Shown here: positions 26,046 to 32,378 of the stretch, piece by piece
How positions within the stretch are numbered: the stretch's first letter is position 1
How the letters are laid out: each line of letters starts with the position of its first letter
Source of the DNA: Microvirga flavescens
GTDB lineage: Bacteria > Pseudomonadota > Alphaproteobacteria > Rhizobiales > Beijerinckiaceae
Length of the DNA stretch: 64,000 bases
Assembly: GCF_003290125.1 (NCBI RefSeq)
Contig: NZ_QMKH01000010.1
Span: forward strand, 1 to 64,000
Reading direction: 5' to 3'
Notes under the pieces: model-generated
Told to the model about the DNA's origin: nothing
The model's database searches: none
What the model saw: only the letters and a program-made list of their open reading frames with translations
Program-made: the position numbers and the translations under genes

Positions 26046-26089
26046 ATCCGGATCTCCTGCGGCCTCTCGGGAAGGCCGGATTAAAAGAA

Positions 26090-26164
26090 TGGTGGGCGCG
26101 GCTGGGATCGAACCAGCGACCCCTACGATGTCAACGTAGTGCTCTCCCGCTGAGCTACGCGCCC
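26090..26164 (-). tRNA. tRNA-Val (GAC anticodon)
   Basis: The reverse complement folds into a cloverleaf. The acceptor stem is GGGCGCG/CGCGCCC, the D-arm is GCTCAGCGGGAGAGC, the anticodon stem is CTACG/CGTAG around TTGACAT, and the T-arm contains GGTTCGATCCC. The anticodon GAC reads GUC valine codons. The 3' CCA is encoded (26092-26090). Confidence 0.95.
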
Positions 26165-26310
26165 CAGAAGCGGCGGTTCTTGCGAGCCCCGCTTCGTGTG
26201 TGGAGGGCGATATACCGGCAAGCTGTCAGGGACGCAAGCCGTGTCGGCGAACCTTTTTGAGCCTGATCGGGAAAAAGTGGGACCAGGCTGCGATAAGGTT
26301 CTCCAAACCC

Positions 26311-26667
26311 TTACGCCGCCATCAGTTTATCGACTTCGTTCACCAGATCGCGCAGGTGGAAGGGCTTCGAGAGCACCTTGGCGTCCCGCGGGGCCTGGGA
26401 ATCCGGGTTCAGGGCAACGGCGGCAAAGCCCGTGATGAACATCACCTTGATCTCCGGATCGAGCTCGGTGGCCCGGCGGGCCAGCTCGATTCCATCCATC
26501 TCCGGCATGACGATATCGGTGAGAAGAAGCTCGAAGGGCTCTTCCCGCAGCCGGTCGTAGGCCGAAAGGCCGTTGTCGTACGAGGCCACGTCGTAGCCTG
26601 CATTTTCCAGCGCCTTCACCAGGAAGCGCCGCATGTCGTTATCGTCTTCGGCCAGAATGATCTTCAT
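26311..26667 (-). CDS. cpdR: Single-domain response regulator CpdR
   Basis: From ATG 26667 the 118-aa product is just a receiver domain. It starts MKIILAEDDNDMRRFLVKAL, with the phosphoacceptor Asp in LLTDIVMPEMDG and the conserved Lys in LSKPFHLRDLVNEV. It matches the CpdR I remember from Caulobacter and Sinorhizobium, which in its unphosphorylated state delivers substrates to the ClpXP protease and times the cell cycle. The neighbouring N-formylglutamate amidohydrolase gene is also its usual neighbour in rhizobia. The long upstream extension of the frame is not conserved. Confidence 0.93.
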   Translation of the reverse strand: MKIILAEDDNDMRRFLVKALENAGYDVASYDNGLSAYDRLREEPFELLLTDIVMPEMDGIELARRATELDPEIKVMFITGFAAVALNPDSQAPRDAKVLSKPFHLRDLVNEVDKLMAA

Positions 26668-26839
26668 CTTTCGCCCCAATAGCCGCGAAGTCTTGCCCCC
26701 GTTCATGAGGGAAGGCCGGTAAACAAGCGGTGAAAACCGGGCCCGACCCATCAAGATTTGTGCATGGACAGAACTCGGAGGCGCCGTCACACTAAGAAAA
26801 TTAAGCCAGTTCATTCTTCCCGAGGCAGTCCCGAACCCG

Positions 26840-27727
26840 ATGCGGCCCACTTTCGACGAGGAATTCGAGCCCCCCTTCATCGTCATCGAGCCCGCGCAGC
26901 AGACGACCCCTTTCGTCTTCAACGTGCCTCATGCGGGAGCCGTCTATCCCGAATCGTTCCTCGCCGCCTCGCATCTCGATCCCCTGACCTTGCGCCGCTC
27001 GGAGGATGCTTTCGTCGACGAGCTGTTCGGCGGAGTGGTCGAGCGGGGCGCGCCGCTCATGGCCGCCAGATTCCCCCGAGCCTTTCTCGATCTCAACCGC
27101 GAGCCTTACGAACTCGACTCGCGCATGTTCGACGGGCGCCTGCCGCCTTACGCCAACACGCGCTCCATGCGTGTCGCGGGCGGGCTCGGCACCATTCCGC
27201 GCCTCGTCGCCGACGGTCAGGAGATCTACCGCGCCCGTTTTGCGGTCGAAGAGGCGCTCCAGCGGATCGACTGGCTCTACAAGCCCTATCACCGCACCCT
27301 GCGGCACCTCATCCACCGCACGGCGAAAACCTTCGGCCACGCCATCCTGATCGACGGCCATTCCATGCCGTCCACTTTCAACGGCCGTGACGAGGCGAAG
27401 GCCGATATCATTCTCGGCGACCGCTACGGAACGAGCTGCGCCGGGGCGCTGACGGATATCGTCGAGACGGTGTTTCGCGAACTCGGCTACACGGTGGTCC
27501 GCAACAAGCCTTATGCGGGCGGCTTCATCACCGAGCATTACGGGGAGCCCGCCCTCGAGCGGCACGCCCTGCAGATCGAGATCAACCGGGCGCTCTACAT
27601 GGATGAGAAGACGCTGGAGCGGCGGCCCGATTTCGGCATTCTCGCCACGGATATCGCGGAGGCCTTCACGGCCATCATCCGGGCGATCGACGACGATTGG
27701 TCGCCCCGCCGGATTGCTGCGGAATAA
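26840..27727 (+). CDS. N-formylglutamate amidohydrolase family protein
   Basis: A 295-aa protein with the family core TPFVFNVPHAGAVYPESFLA and ARFPRAFLDLNREPYELDSR. The metal-site-like AILIDGHSMPS follows, then NKPYAGGFITEHYGEP. The predicted reaction is hydrolysis of N-formylglutamate or a related formyl amide. It is divergent from cpdR with about 170 bp between. It is clearly different from the other family member at 20655-21488, so the two are old paralogues rather than a recent duplication. Confidence 0.87.
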   Translation: MRPTFDEEFEPPFIVIEPAQQTTPFVFNVPHAGAVYPESFLAASHLDPLTLRRSEDAFVDELFGGVVERGAPLMAARFPRAFLDLNREPYELDSRMFDGRLPPYANTRSMRVAGGLGTIPRLVADGQEIYRARFAVEEALQRIDWLYKPYHRTLRHLIHRTAKTFGHAILIDGHSMPSTFNGRDEAKADIILGDRYGTSCAGALTDIVETVFRELGYTVVRNKPYAGGFITEHYGEPALERHALQIEINRALYMDEKTLERRPDFGILATDIAEAFTAIIRAIDDDWSPRRIAAE

Positions 27728-27740
27728 GAGCCCGGACAAG

Positions 27741-27829
27741 AAAAAAGGCCGCTGTTGCCAGCGGCCCAAAAGTTTAGGGAGGAAACGCCCAAGAAGGGCT
27801 ACGACAAGCGACGCCAATCGCATATCGCA
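27741..27829 (-). ncRNA. Probable small RNA with anti-Shine-Dalgarno loop
   Basis: The minus strand has a complete small-RNA architecture of about 89 nt. First comes hairpin GCCC-TTCTT-GGGC (27799-27787). Second is GTTT-CCTCCCT-AAAC (27786-27772), with the anti-Shine-Dalgarno sequence CCTCCCT in the loop. Third is a strong terminator stem GGCCGCT/AGCGGCC (27766-27747) followed by six T residues (27746-27741). A plausible promoter precedes it. Loops with CCTCC are the seed of several rhizobial trans-acting sRNAs that block ribosome binding on target mRNAs. The 5' end is estimated from the promoter and the family is not assigned. No open frame with a start and ribosome site fits here. Confidence 0.65.
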
Positions 27830-27835
27830 CTGCAC

Positions 27836-27863
27836 AATATACACCGCATTGCACAATCTGCAA
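27836..27863 (-). promoter_or_regulatory. Promoter of the putative small RNA, with direct repeats
   Basis: Reading leftward, TTGCAG (27863-27858), a 16-base spacer and TATATT (27841-27836) resemble a sigma-70 promoter with a very good -10. Two 13-base direct repeats, ATTGTGCAATGCG (27857-27845) and ATTGTGCAGTGCG (27838-27826), overlap the promoter 19 bp apart and look like regulator-binding sites. Confidence 0.5.
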
Positions 27864-28053
27864 CACTTCTCGGGTCTATGAGCCATGCACCCACCGCATG
27901 GAAATGCCGAAATCGCCCTTAAGCGCCGCACGAGAGGCCCGCCGGGACGCCCTTTCAAGGGGAAGACCCTCAATGGCCACGCCTGCGCCAAAGGTGCTCT
28001 TGCCGCGGTCCGCGCGCTTGATAAAAGCAGATCCCGAATGTGGCCCTTGGGGG
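27864..28053. other. Intergenic DNA with no gene seen
   Basis: Between the putative sRNA promoter and the dispersed repeat at 28054 I find no conserved frame, tRNA or terminator. A short plus-strand open frame crosses it but runs through the downstream repeat and lacks a ribosome site. I treat the stretch as spacer. Confidence 0.5.
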
Positions 28054-28104
28054 CTAGAGCATGATCAGAACAAGTGGAAACCGATTGTTCGCCTTAGATC
28101 ATGC
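28054..28104 (-). repeat. Dispersed palindromic repeat, GCATGATC type, copy 1
   Basis: Read on the minus strand this ~50-bp block starts GCATGATC and ends TTGTTCTGATCATGCTCTAG, with GGCGAACAATCGGTTTCCA between. It matches copies 2 (56040-56087) and 3 (63081-63130) on the plus strand. The ends GCATGATC/GATCATGC are inverted. All copies are intergenic. Confidence 0.75.
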
Positions 28105-28120
28105 GATCTCGATAAGAATA

Positions 28121-28157
28121 AGACCTTGATCGTTTCAATTTGAAACGATCAAGGTCT
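28121..28157. repeat. Perfect 37-bp palindrome upstream of hisN
   Basis: Two 17-bp arms, AGACCTTGATCGTTTCA and its exact complement, flank a 3-base centre ATT. It ends 20 bp before the hisN start codon and lies 16 bp after the dispersed repeat. It could be an mRNA hairpin, an operator or a mobile palindromic unit. Confidence 0.65.
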
Positions 28158-28177
28158 AGGCAGAGGATCTCCGGCGC

Positions 28178-28960
28178 ATGGCGCTCATCGACTTCACGCA
28201 TTTCGTCAACGACCTCGCGACATCGTCGGGGCAGGCGATCCTCCCCTTCTTCCGGACAGCCATCGCGACGGAGGATAAGTCGCGCGGCGGCGCCTTCGAT
28301 CCGGTGACCGAGGCGGACCGGGCGAGCGAGGCCACCATGCGCCAGCTCATCCGCCGCTCTTTCCCGACGCACGGCATCGTCGGCGAGGAATTCGGAACGG
28401 AGCAGCCGGACGCGGAATATGTCTGGGTGCTCGACCCCATCGACGGCACCCGCGCCTTTATCGCGGGGCTGCCCACCTGGGGCACGTTGATCGGACTGAA
28501 CCGCAACGGCCGGCCTGCTTTCGGCATGATGCACCAGCCCTTCACGGGCGAGCGTTTCTTCGGCGATTGCGGCAGCGCGACCTATCGCGGCCCCGGCGGC
28601 GAGCGCAAACTGATGACCCGCCGCTGCGGCTCGCTGAAGGACGCCGTGATTTCCACGACGAGCCCGAAGCTTTTCGCCGGCGAGGAATTGCGGGCTTACG
28701 ACCGCGTGGAAAGCGTCGCCAAGCTCGCGCGCTACGGCTGCGACTGCTACGCCTATTGCATGCTGGCGGCCGGTCATATCGATCTCGTCGTCGAATCCGG
28801 CCTCAAGCCCTACGACATCGTCGCCCTGATCCCGATCATCGAGGGCGCGGGCGGTATCGTGACGGCGTGGGATGGCGGCTCAGCGGCGAATGGTGGCCGG
28901 ATAGTCGCCGCCGGCGACCGCCGCATCCATGCGGCGGCGGTGGAGCTGCTCAGCCGCTGA
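28178..28960 (+). CDS. hisN: Histidinol-phosphatase, inositol monophosphatase fold
   Basis: A 260-aa protein with all lithium-sensitive phosphatase motifs: FDPVTEADRASE, the metal site GEEFG, WVLDPIDGTRAFIAGLPTWG, and the C-terminal LKPYDIVALIPIIEGAGGIV. The IAGLPTWGTLIGL stretch and overall form fit HisN, which removes phosphate from histidinol-phosphate in histidine synthesis, rather than SuhB. Its last 81 bp overlap the convergent hydrolase gene. A GCAGAGGA ribosome site precedes the ATG. Confidence 0.85.
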   Translation: MALIDFTHFVNDLATSSGQAILPFFRTAIATEDKSRGGAFDPVTEADRASEATMRQLIRRSFPTHGIVGEEFGTEQPDAEYVWVLDPIDGTRAFIAGLPTWGTLIGLNRNGRPAFGMMHQPFTGERFFGDCGSATYRGPGGERKLMTRRCGSLKDAVISTTSPKLFAGEELRAYDRVESVAKLARYGCDCYAYCMLAAGHIDLVVESGLKPYDIVALIPIIEGAGGIVTAWDGGSAANGGRIVAAGDRRIHAAAVELLSR

Positions 28961-29953
28961 GGGCCGCACCGGCTCGGGGTGCGCATCGAACGCATCCGAC
29001 GAGCCGGGGATGAAGGCGTCGAAGGCGGCCCAGAACTGGGCGCGGATCGCATCGCTCTCCATCATGATCTCATGCCGCGCGCCTGGGAGGACGATGGCGT
29101 GGCCGGCCTTCAGCCGCGCCGCGAAACGCTCGATGGCGGGCGTGGCGCAGACAGGATCCTCCCCCGCTGCAACGACGAGAACCGGAAGGTGGATCTTCAG
29201 GGCAAAACGCGGATCGGCAAAACGCTGCATGAAGCGAAAGGCGGAATCGAGCCAGGCCACCGTGGGCGAGCCGATGGCGCCATCGCCCACCTCCACGGCG
29301 GCGTGCGCGTTGCGGGCATAGCGGATGGGGTCGGTGGTGAGGCGATTGCCCTTGAAGGGCATGGTCGAGATCGACGTCTCGCCGCCTCCGGGTACGAAGG
29401 CCTTGCCGAGGCCGAGCGCCCTTAAGAAACCCGCGAGCGATTGCACGGAGCGCGGGTGCTTGATGATGCTCAGCCCCACCATCGGGGCCAGAGCCACGAG
29501 CCGCTGGAACGGGAACCAGCCCTCGTATGTGCCGTTCAGCGCGATGGCCCCGCCCATCGAATGAGCGAGGGCGAAGTGCGGCCCGGGCATCTCGGCGAGC
29601 ACATGCTCGCGAATGGCTTCGAGATCGAGCCGGTAATCGTCGAAATGGCGGACATAGCCCTTGCGGGCATTGCCCACCTGCCGAGCCGAATGGCCCTGCC
29701 CCCGCCAGTCGAAGGCGACCACCGAGAAACCGCGTTCGAGCAGCTCTCCGACGACCTCGAAATATTTCTCGATGAACTCGGCGCGCCCTTGAAGGATGCA
29801 GACCGTCCCTTTCCGGTTCGGCCCCGATGGGGACCAGCAGGCGACGCGAAGGGCGAGCCCGTCGTGTGTCTCCACGCGTCTCAGAACCGGTTCGCCAGGA
29901 ATGGGATTGTCGGGGGTCGGGTAGAACTGCACGCCGTCGGCCTCCTGGAGCAT
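28880..29953 (-). CDS. Alpha/beta hydrolase, monoacylglycerol lipase/lysophospholipase-like
   Basis: The 357-aa product has the hydrolase fold. The oxyanion region is ILQGRAEFIEKY, followed by VVAFDWRGQGHSAR. The nucleophile elbow is AHSMGGAI (Ser). The acid is probably Asp in VAAGEDPVCA, and the His lies in LPGARHEIMMESD. This matches the PldB-like serine aminopeptidase S33 group, acting on lysophospholipids or monoglycerides. The C-terminal 27 codons overlap hisN on the opposite strand and are Ala/Arg-rich, so they may be a non-conserved extension. Confidence 0.83.
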   Translation of the reverse strand: MLQEADGVQFYPTPDNPIPGEPVLRRVETHDGLALRVACWSPSGPNRKGTVCILQGRAEFIEKYFEVVGELLERGFSVVAFDWRGQGHSARQVGNARKGYVRHFDDYRLDLEAIREHVLAEMPGPHFALAHSMGGAIALNGTYEGWFPFQRLVALAPMVGLSIIKHPRSVQSLAGFLRALGLGKAFVPGGGETSISTMPFKGNRLTTDPIRYARNAHAAVEVGDGAIGSPTVAWLDSAFRFMQRFADPRFALKIHLPVLVVAAGEDPVCATPAIERFAARLKAGHAIVLPGARHEIMMESDAIRAQFWAAFDAFIPGSSDAFDAHPEPVRPSAAEQLHRRRMDAAVAGGDYPATIRR

Positions 29954-30106
29954 GTTCTATGAATGTGGGCAGGTCAGCAGGGTCTTGAAAGGCATAAATG
30001 CCGCACCCACGTAAATTTCGTACCGGCCCAAACGGGCGGTGCGATCCCGATCCGGCCTCGTGAGGCGGATCTTCATCAACTGCATGTCGCTCAAGGAGGA
30101 TATGCC
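29954..30106 (+). promoter_or_regulatory. ROSE-type RNA thermometer in the hsp20 leader
   Basis: The last hairpin (30082-30105) has the diagnostic ROSE signature. TCGCT (30087-30091) faces the Shine-Dalgarno AGGA (30097-30100): T87-A100, C88-G99, a bulged G89, C90-G98 and T91-A97. It is closed by GCAT/ATGC. Heating would open the bulged stem and free the ribosome site of the small heat-shock gene. ROSE elements control small heat-shock genes in rhizobia. The upstream half of the leader is less certain. Confidence 0.78.
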
Positions 30107-30565
30107 ATGCGTCAGTTCGATCTTTCCCCCCTTTACCGCAACACGGTCGGTTTCGACCGTCTCTTCTCGATGCTCGACCAGCTCGGCGGCGTCGAGCCTG
30201 CGTCCAGCTACCCGCCCTACAACATCGAGCGCACCGGCGAGAACGCCTATCGCATCTCGATCGCGGTCGCCGGCTTCACGGACAAGGATCTTGCCATTGA
30301 GGTGAAGGAGAACAGCCTCTCCATTCGCGGCGAGAAACAGCCCGCCGAAGAGCGCAAGTCCGACCTGCTCCATCAGGGCATTGCGTCGCGCGCCTTCGAA
30401 CGCCGATTCCAGCTTGCCGATGGCGTTCTCGTCACCAGCGCCGCCCTCGAGAACGGCCTCCTGCACATCGACCTCGTGCGTGAGATCCCGGAAACGAAGA
30501 AGCCCAAGCTGATCCCGATCTCGACCTCGGGCGCGCAGACCATCGAGGCCAAAAAGGCCGCGTAA
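30107..30565 (+). CDS. hsp20: Small heat-shock protein, Hsp20/IbpA family
   Basis: The 152-aa protein begins MRQFDLSPLYRNTVGFDRLF, the usual start of rhizobial class A small heat-shock proteins. It contains the alpha-crystallin domain with PPYNIERTGENAYRISIAVA, LSIRGEKQPAEE, and ALENGLLHIDLVREIPE (the A-x-x-x-n-G-v-L signature). It holds unfolding proteins in the cytoplasm during heat stress. A strong AAGGAGGA ribosome site (30093-30100) is locked in a ROSE hairpin. A clear terminator follows. Confidence 0.95.
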   Translation: MRQFDLSPLYRNTVGFDRLFSMLDQLGGVEPASSYPPYNIERTGENAYRISIAVAGFTDKDLAIEVKENSLSIRGEKQPAEERKSDLLHQGIASRAFERRFQLADGVLVTSAALENGLLHIDLVREIPETKKPKLIPISTSGAQTIEAKKAA

Positions 30566-30593
30566 CCCCCGCTATCTCAGCGTGAAAAGAAAA

Positions 30594-30627
30594 AGCGCCC
30601 CGGAAAAACCCGGGGCGCTTTTTTTAT
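30594..30627 (+). terminator. Rho-independent terminator after hsp20
   Basis: AGCGCCCCGG and CCGGGGCGCT form a 10-bp stem with a 6-base loop, followed by a run of T residues from 30619. An A-rich stretch before the stem gives it potential for the convergent threonine aldolase gene too. Confidence 0.93.
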
Positions 30628-30734
30628 TCTTGGTTGCAAGGCCCTGGTCCTGACGGAGCCTGGAGGGAAGCTCCGCCCGTCGATGAGGTCTCGCCGCTTC
30701 AATCGGCAACGAATGCGGCGCGGGTATGGCAACC

Positions 30735-31811
30735 TTACTCTGCGGCCTGCCGCCCCAGGGCGGATTTCGCAATGTCGAGAACCTTGTCCACCTGCGCCTC
30801 CTCCGTGGCGAAGGACACGACGAAGCGCACAAGCGTCTCGTCCGCGCCGACGCGCTCGGTGGCCGGCAAGCTCAGATCCGTCCAGGGGTGATACAGAACA
30901 CCGGCGGCCCGCAGGGCCTGATCGACGGCCTTCGGTAGAATCGGGAAAACCTCGTTCGCTTCCGTCGGCCACGCGAGGCGAATGCCCGGCAGGGCGGCAA
31001 GGCCCGCCGCGAGACGCTGGGCAAGACCGTTTGCGTGGCGGGCATTGGCGTACCAATGGTCGCCCGCGAAATACCCCTCGAACTGCGCCGCGATCAGGCG
31101 GCCCTTCGAGACGATCTGACCCGCCCGCTTGCAGCGGTAATCCAGCCCTTCCGCCAGGGCAGAATCGAACACCACGATGGCCTCGGCCATCAGGCAGCCG
31201 TTCTTGGTCGCCCCGAAGGAGAGGATGTCGACGCCCTGTTTCCAGGTCATCTCGGCGGGCGTGCAGCCGAGGCTGACGAGGGCATTGGTGAAGCGCGCGC
31301 CGTCCATGTGGAACGAGAGGCCGTGCTCGCGGCAGACACGGCCGAGGGCGGCGATTTCATCCAGCCGGTAGAGGGTGCCGCACTCAGTCGCCTGCGAGAT
31401 CGAAAGCGCCTTCGGCGGCATCTGCTTCACGGCTTTTGGGAGCCCTTGCAGATAGGCCGCGACCGCCTGCGCATCGAGCTTGGCCGCAACGCCCGGCAGA
31501 CCGGCAAGCTTCGCGCCGTGCATGAAGAATTCCGGCGCGCCGCATTCGTCATCGATGATGTGCGATTCACGGTGGCAGACGCACAATCCCCACGGCGGCA
31601 CGGCGGAGGCAAGCGCCAGCGCGTTGGCCGCCGTGCCCGTCGTGACGAAGAAAACAGAAACGTCACGTTCGAAGATTTCGGAGAACCGGGCCTTGACCCT
31701 TTTCGTGATCTCGTCCCCGCCATAGGCGGCCATTGCCCCGCCATTGGCCCTGGCCAGGGCCTCCAGAACAGGGGCGCTCGCCCCCACGATATTGTCGCTC
31801 GCGAAATTCAT
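30735..31811 (-). CDS. ltaE: Low-specificity L-threonine aldolase
   Basis: From ATG 31811 (MNFASDNIVGASAPVLEAL) the product is 358 aa. It is a fold-type I pyridoxal-phosphate enzyme; the cofactor Lys is in DILSFGATKNGCLMAEA. Other family marks are MAAYGGDEITKRVKARFSEI, FFVTTGTAANALAL and FHMDGARFTNAL. It splits L-threonine or L-allo-threonine into glycine and acetaldehyde. The gene is convergent with hsp20 and divergent from gltB. Confidence 0.92.
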   Translation of the reverse strand: MNFASDNIVGASAPVLEALARANGGAMAAYGGDEITKRVKARFSEIFERDVSVFFVTTGTAANALALASAVPPWGLCVCHRESHIIDDECGAPEFFMHGAKLAGLPGVAAKLDAQAVAAYLQGLPKAVKQMPPKALSISQATECGTLYRLDEIAALGRVCREHGLSFHMDGARFTNALVSLGCTPAEMTWKQGVDILSFGATKNGCLMAEAIVVFDSALAEGLDYRCKRAGQIVSKGRLIAAQFEGYFAGDHWYANARHANGLAQRLAAGLAALPGIRLAWPTEANEVFPILPKAVDQALRAAGVLYHPWTDLSLPATERVGADETLVRFVVSFATEEAQVDKVLDIAKSALGRQAAE

Positions 31812-32378
31812 GCCCGTCTCCTGCCCGTCTCTTGGAAATCTGCCTGACGTTCTCGCCGGAACCGTTATCAGTTCGGCGGACCATGCGCCAAGGGGAATAC
31901 CCAAGGAACAACACGTCAAGATCATTGACCCTTCGGCTCAGGCTTGCGCCTTTATGCGACTAAAGGTGAGTTTATTACGCACCGCCGGGCGGACTTGAAA
32001 TTTTTGTCTAAAATTTTTCTAGAATGCTCTTGTGCGGTGCCAAGAACTCTGGCAATTTTCGGCCCGGTTAGGACAGTCATGCTGTCCCATCGGGCGCGCC
32101 AACCGGCGTGCTTTTCAGCCCTGAGGTCGTCTTGATGCTTCGCCAGCTGCGAACGAAACGAGATACGACGAAATCCGCCCGCAAAACGTGGGCGGAACGG
32201 GCGATCTTCGGCTAAAATCAGCCAGAGAGATGCCCGCGAGGTGCGGGCTCTCGACAACGGACCCAAGCCTCCAAGAAACGCCAGAAGCGGTGGGCATCCG
32301 GACAATCCTTACCTTCCGGAGGCCTGAAAACCGCCTCACAGAACCACGATGACGTTCGACCGGACGCGAGGATTGCAA
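31812..32378. other. Long divergent region with structured gltB leader
   Basis: This 567-bp gap has no convincing gene. I see a possible rightward promoter near 31995-32025. Three good hairpins lie between it and gltB: GGACAG/CTGTCC (32071-32087), TCCGCCC/GGGCGGA (32174-32196), and GAGA-GCCCGC/GCGGGC-TCTC (32227-32252). A long structured leader may regulate glutamate synthase. The leftward promoter for ltaE is not evident. Confidence 0.5.
31995..32025 (+). promoter_or_regulatory. Possible gltB promoter
   Basis: TTGAAA (31995-32000) and TAGAAT (32020-32025) are separated by 19 bases within a locally AT-rich stretch, which is unusual in this GC-rich DNA. The spacing is long for sigma-70; TCTAGA with 17-base spacing is the alternative. 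If used, the leader would be about 350 nt. Confidence 0.3.

Noticed and set aside
27898-28143. 81-codon plus-strand frame in the gap before hisN
   Set aside because: It reads through the dispersed repeat and half of the palindrome, and has no ribosome site or protein-like composition.
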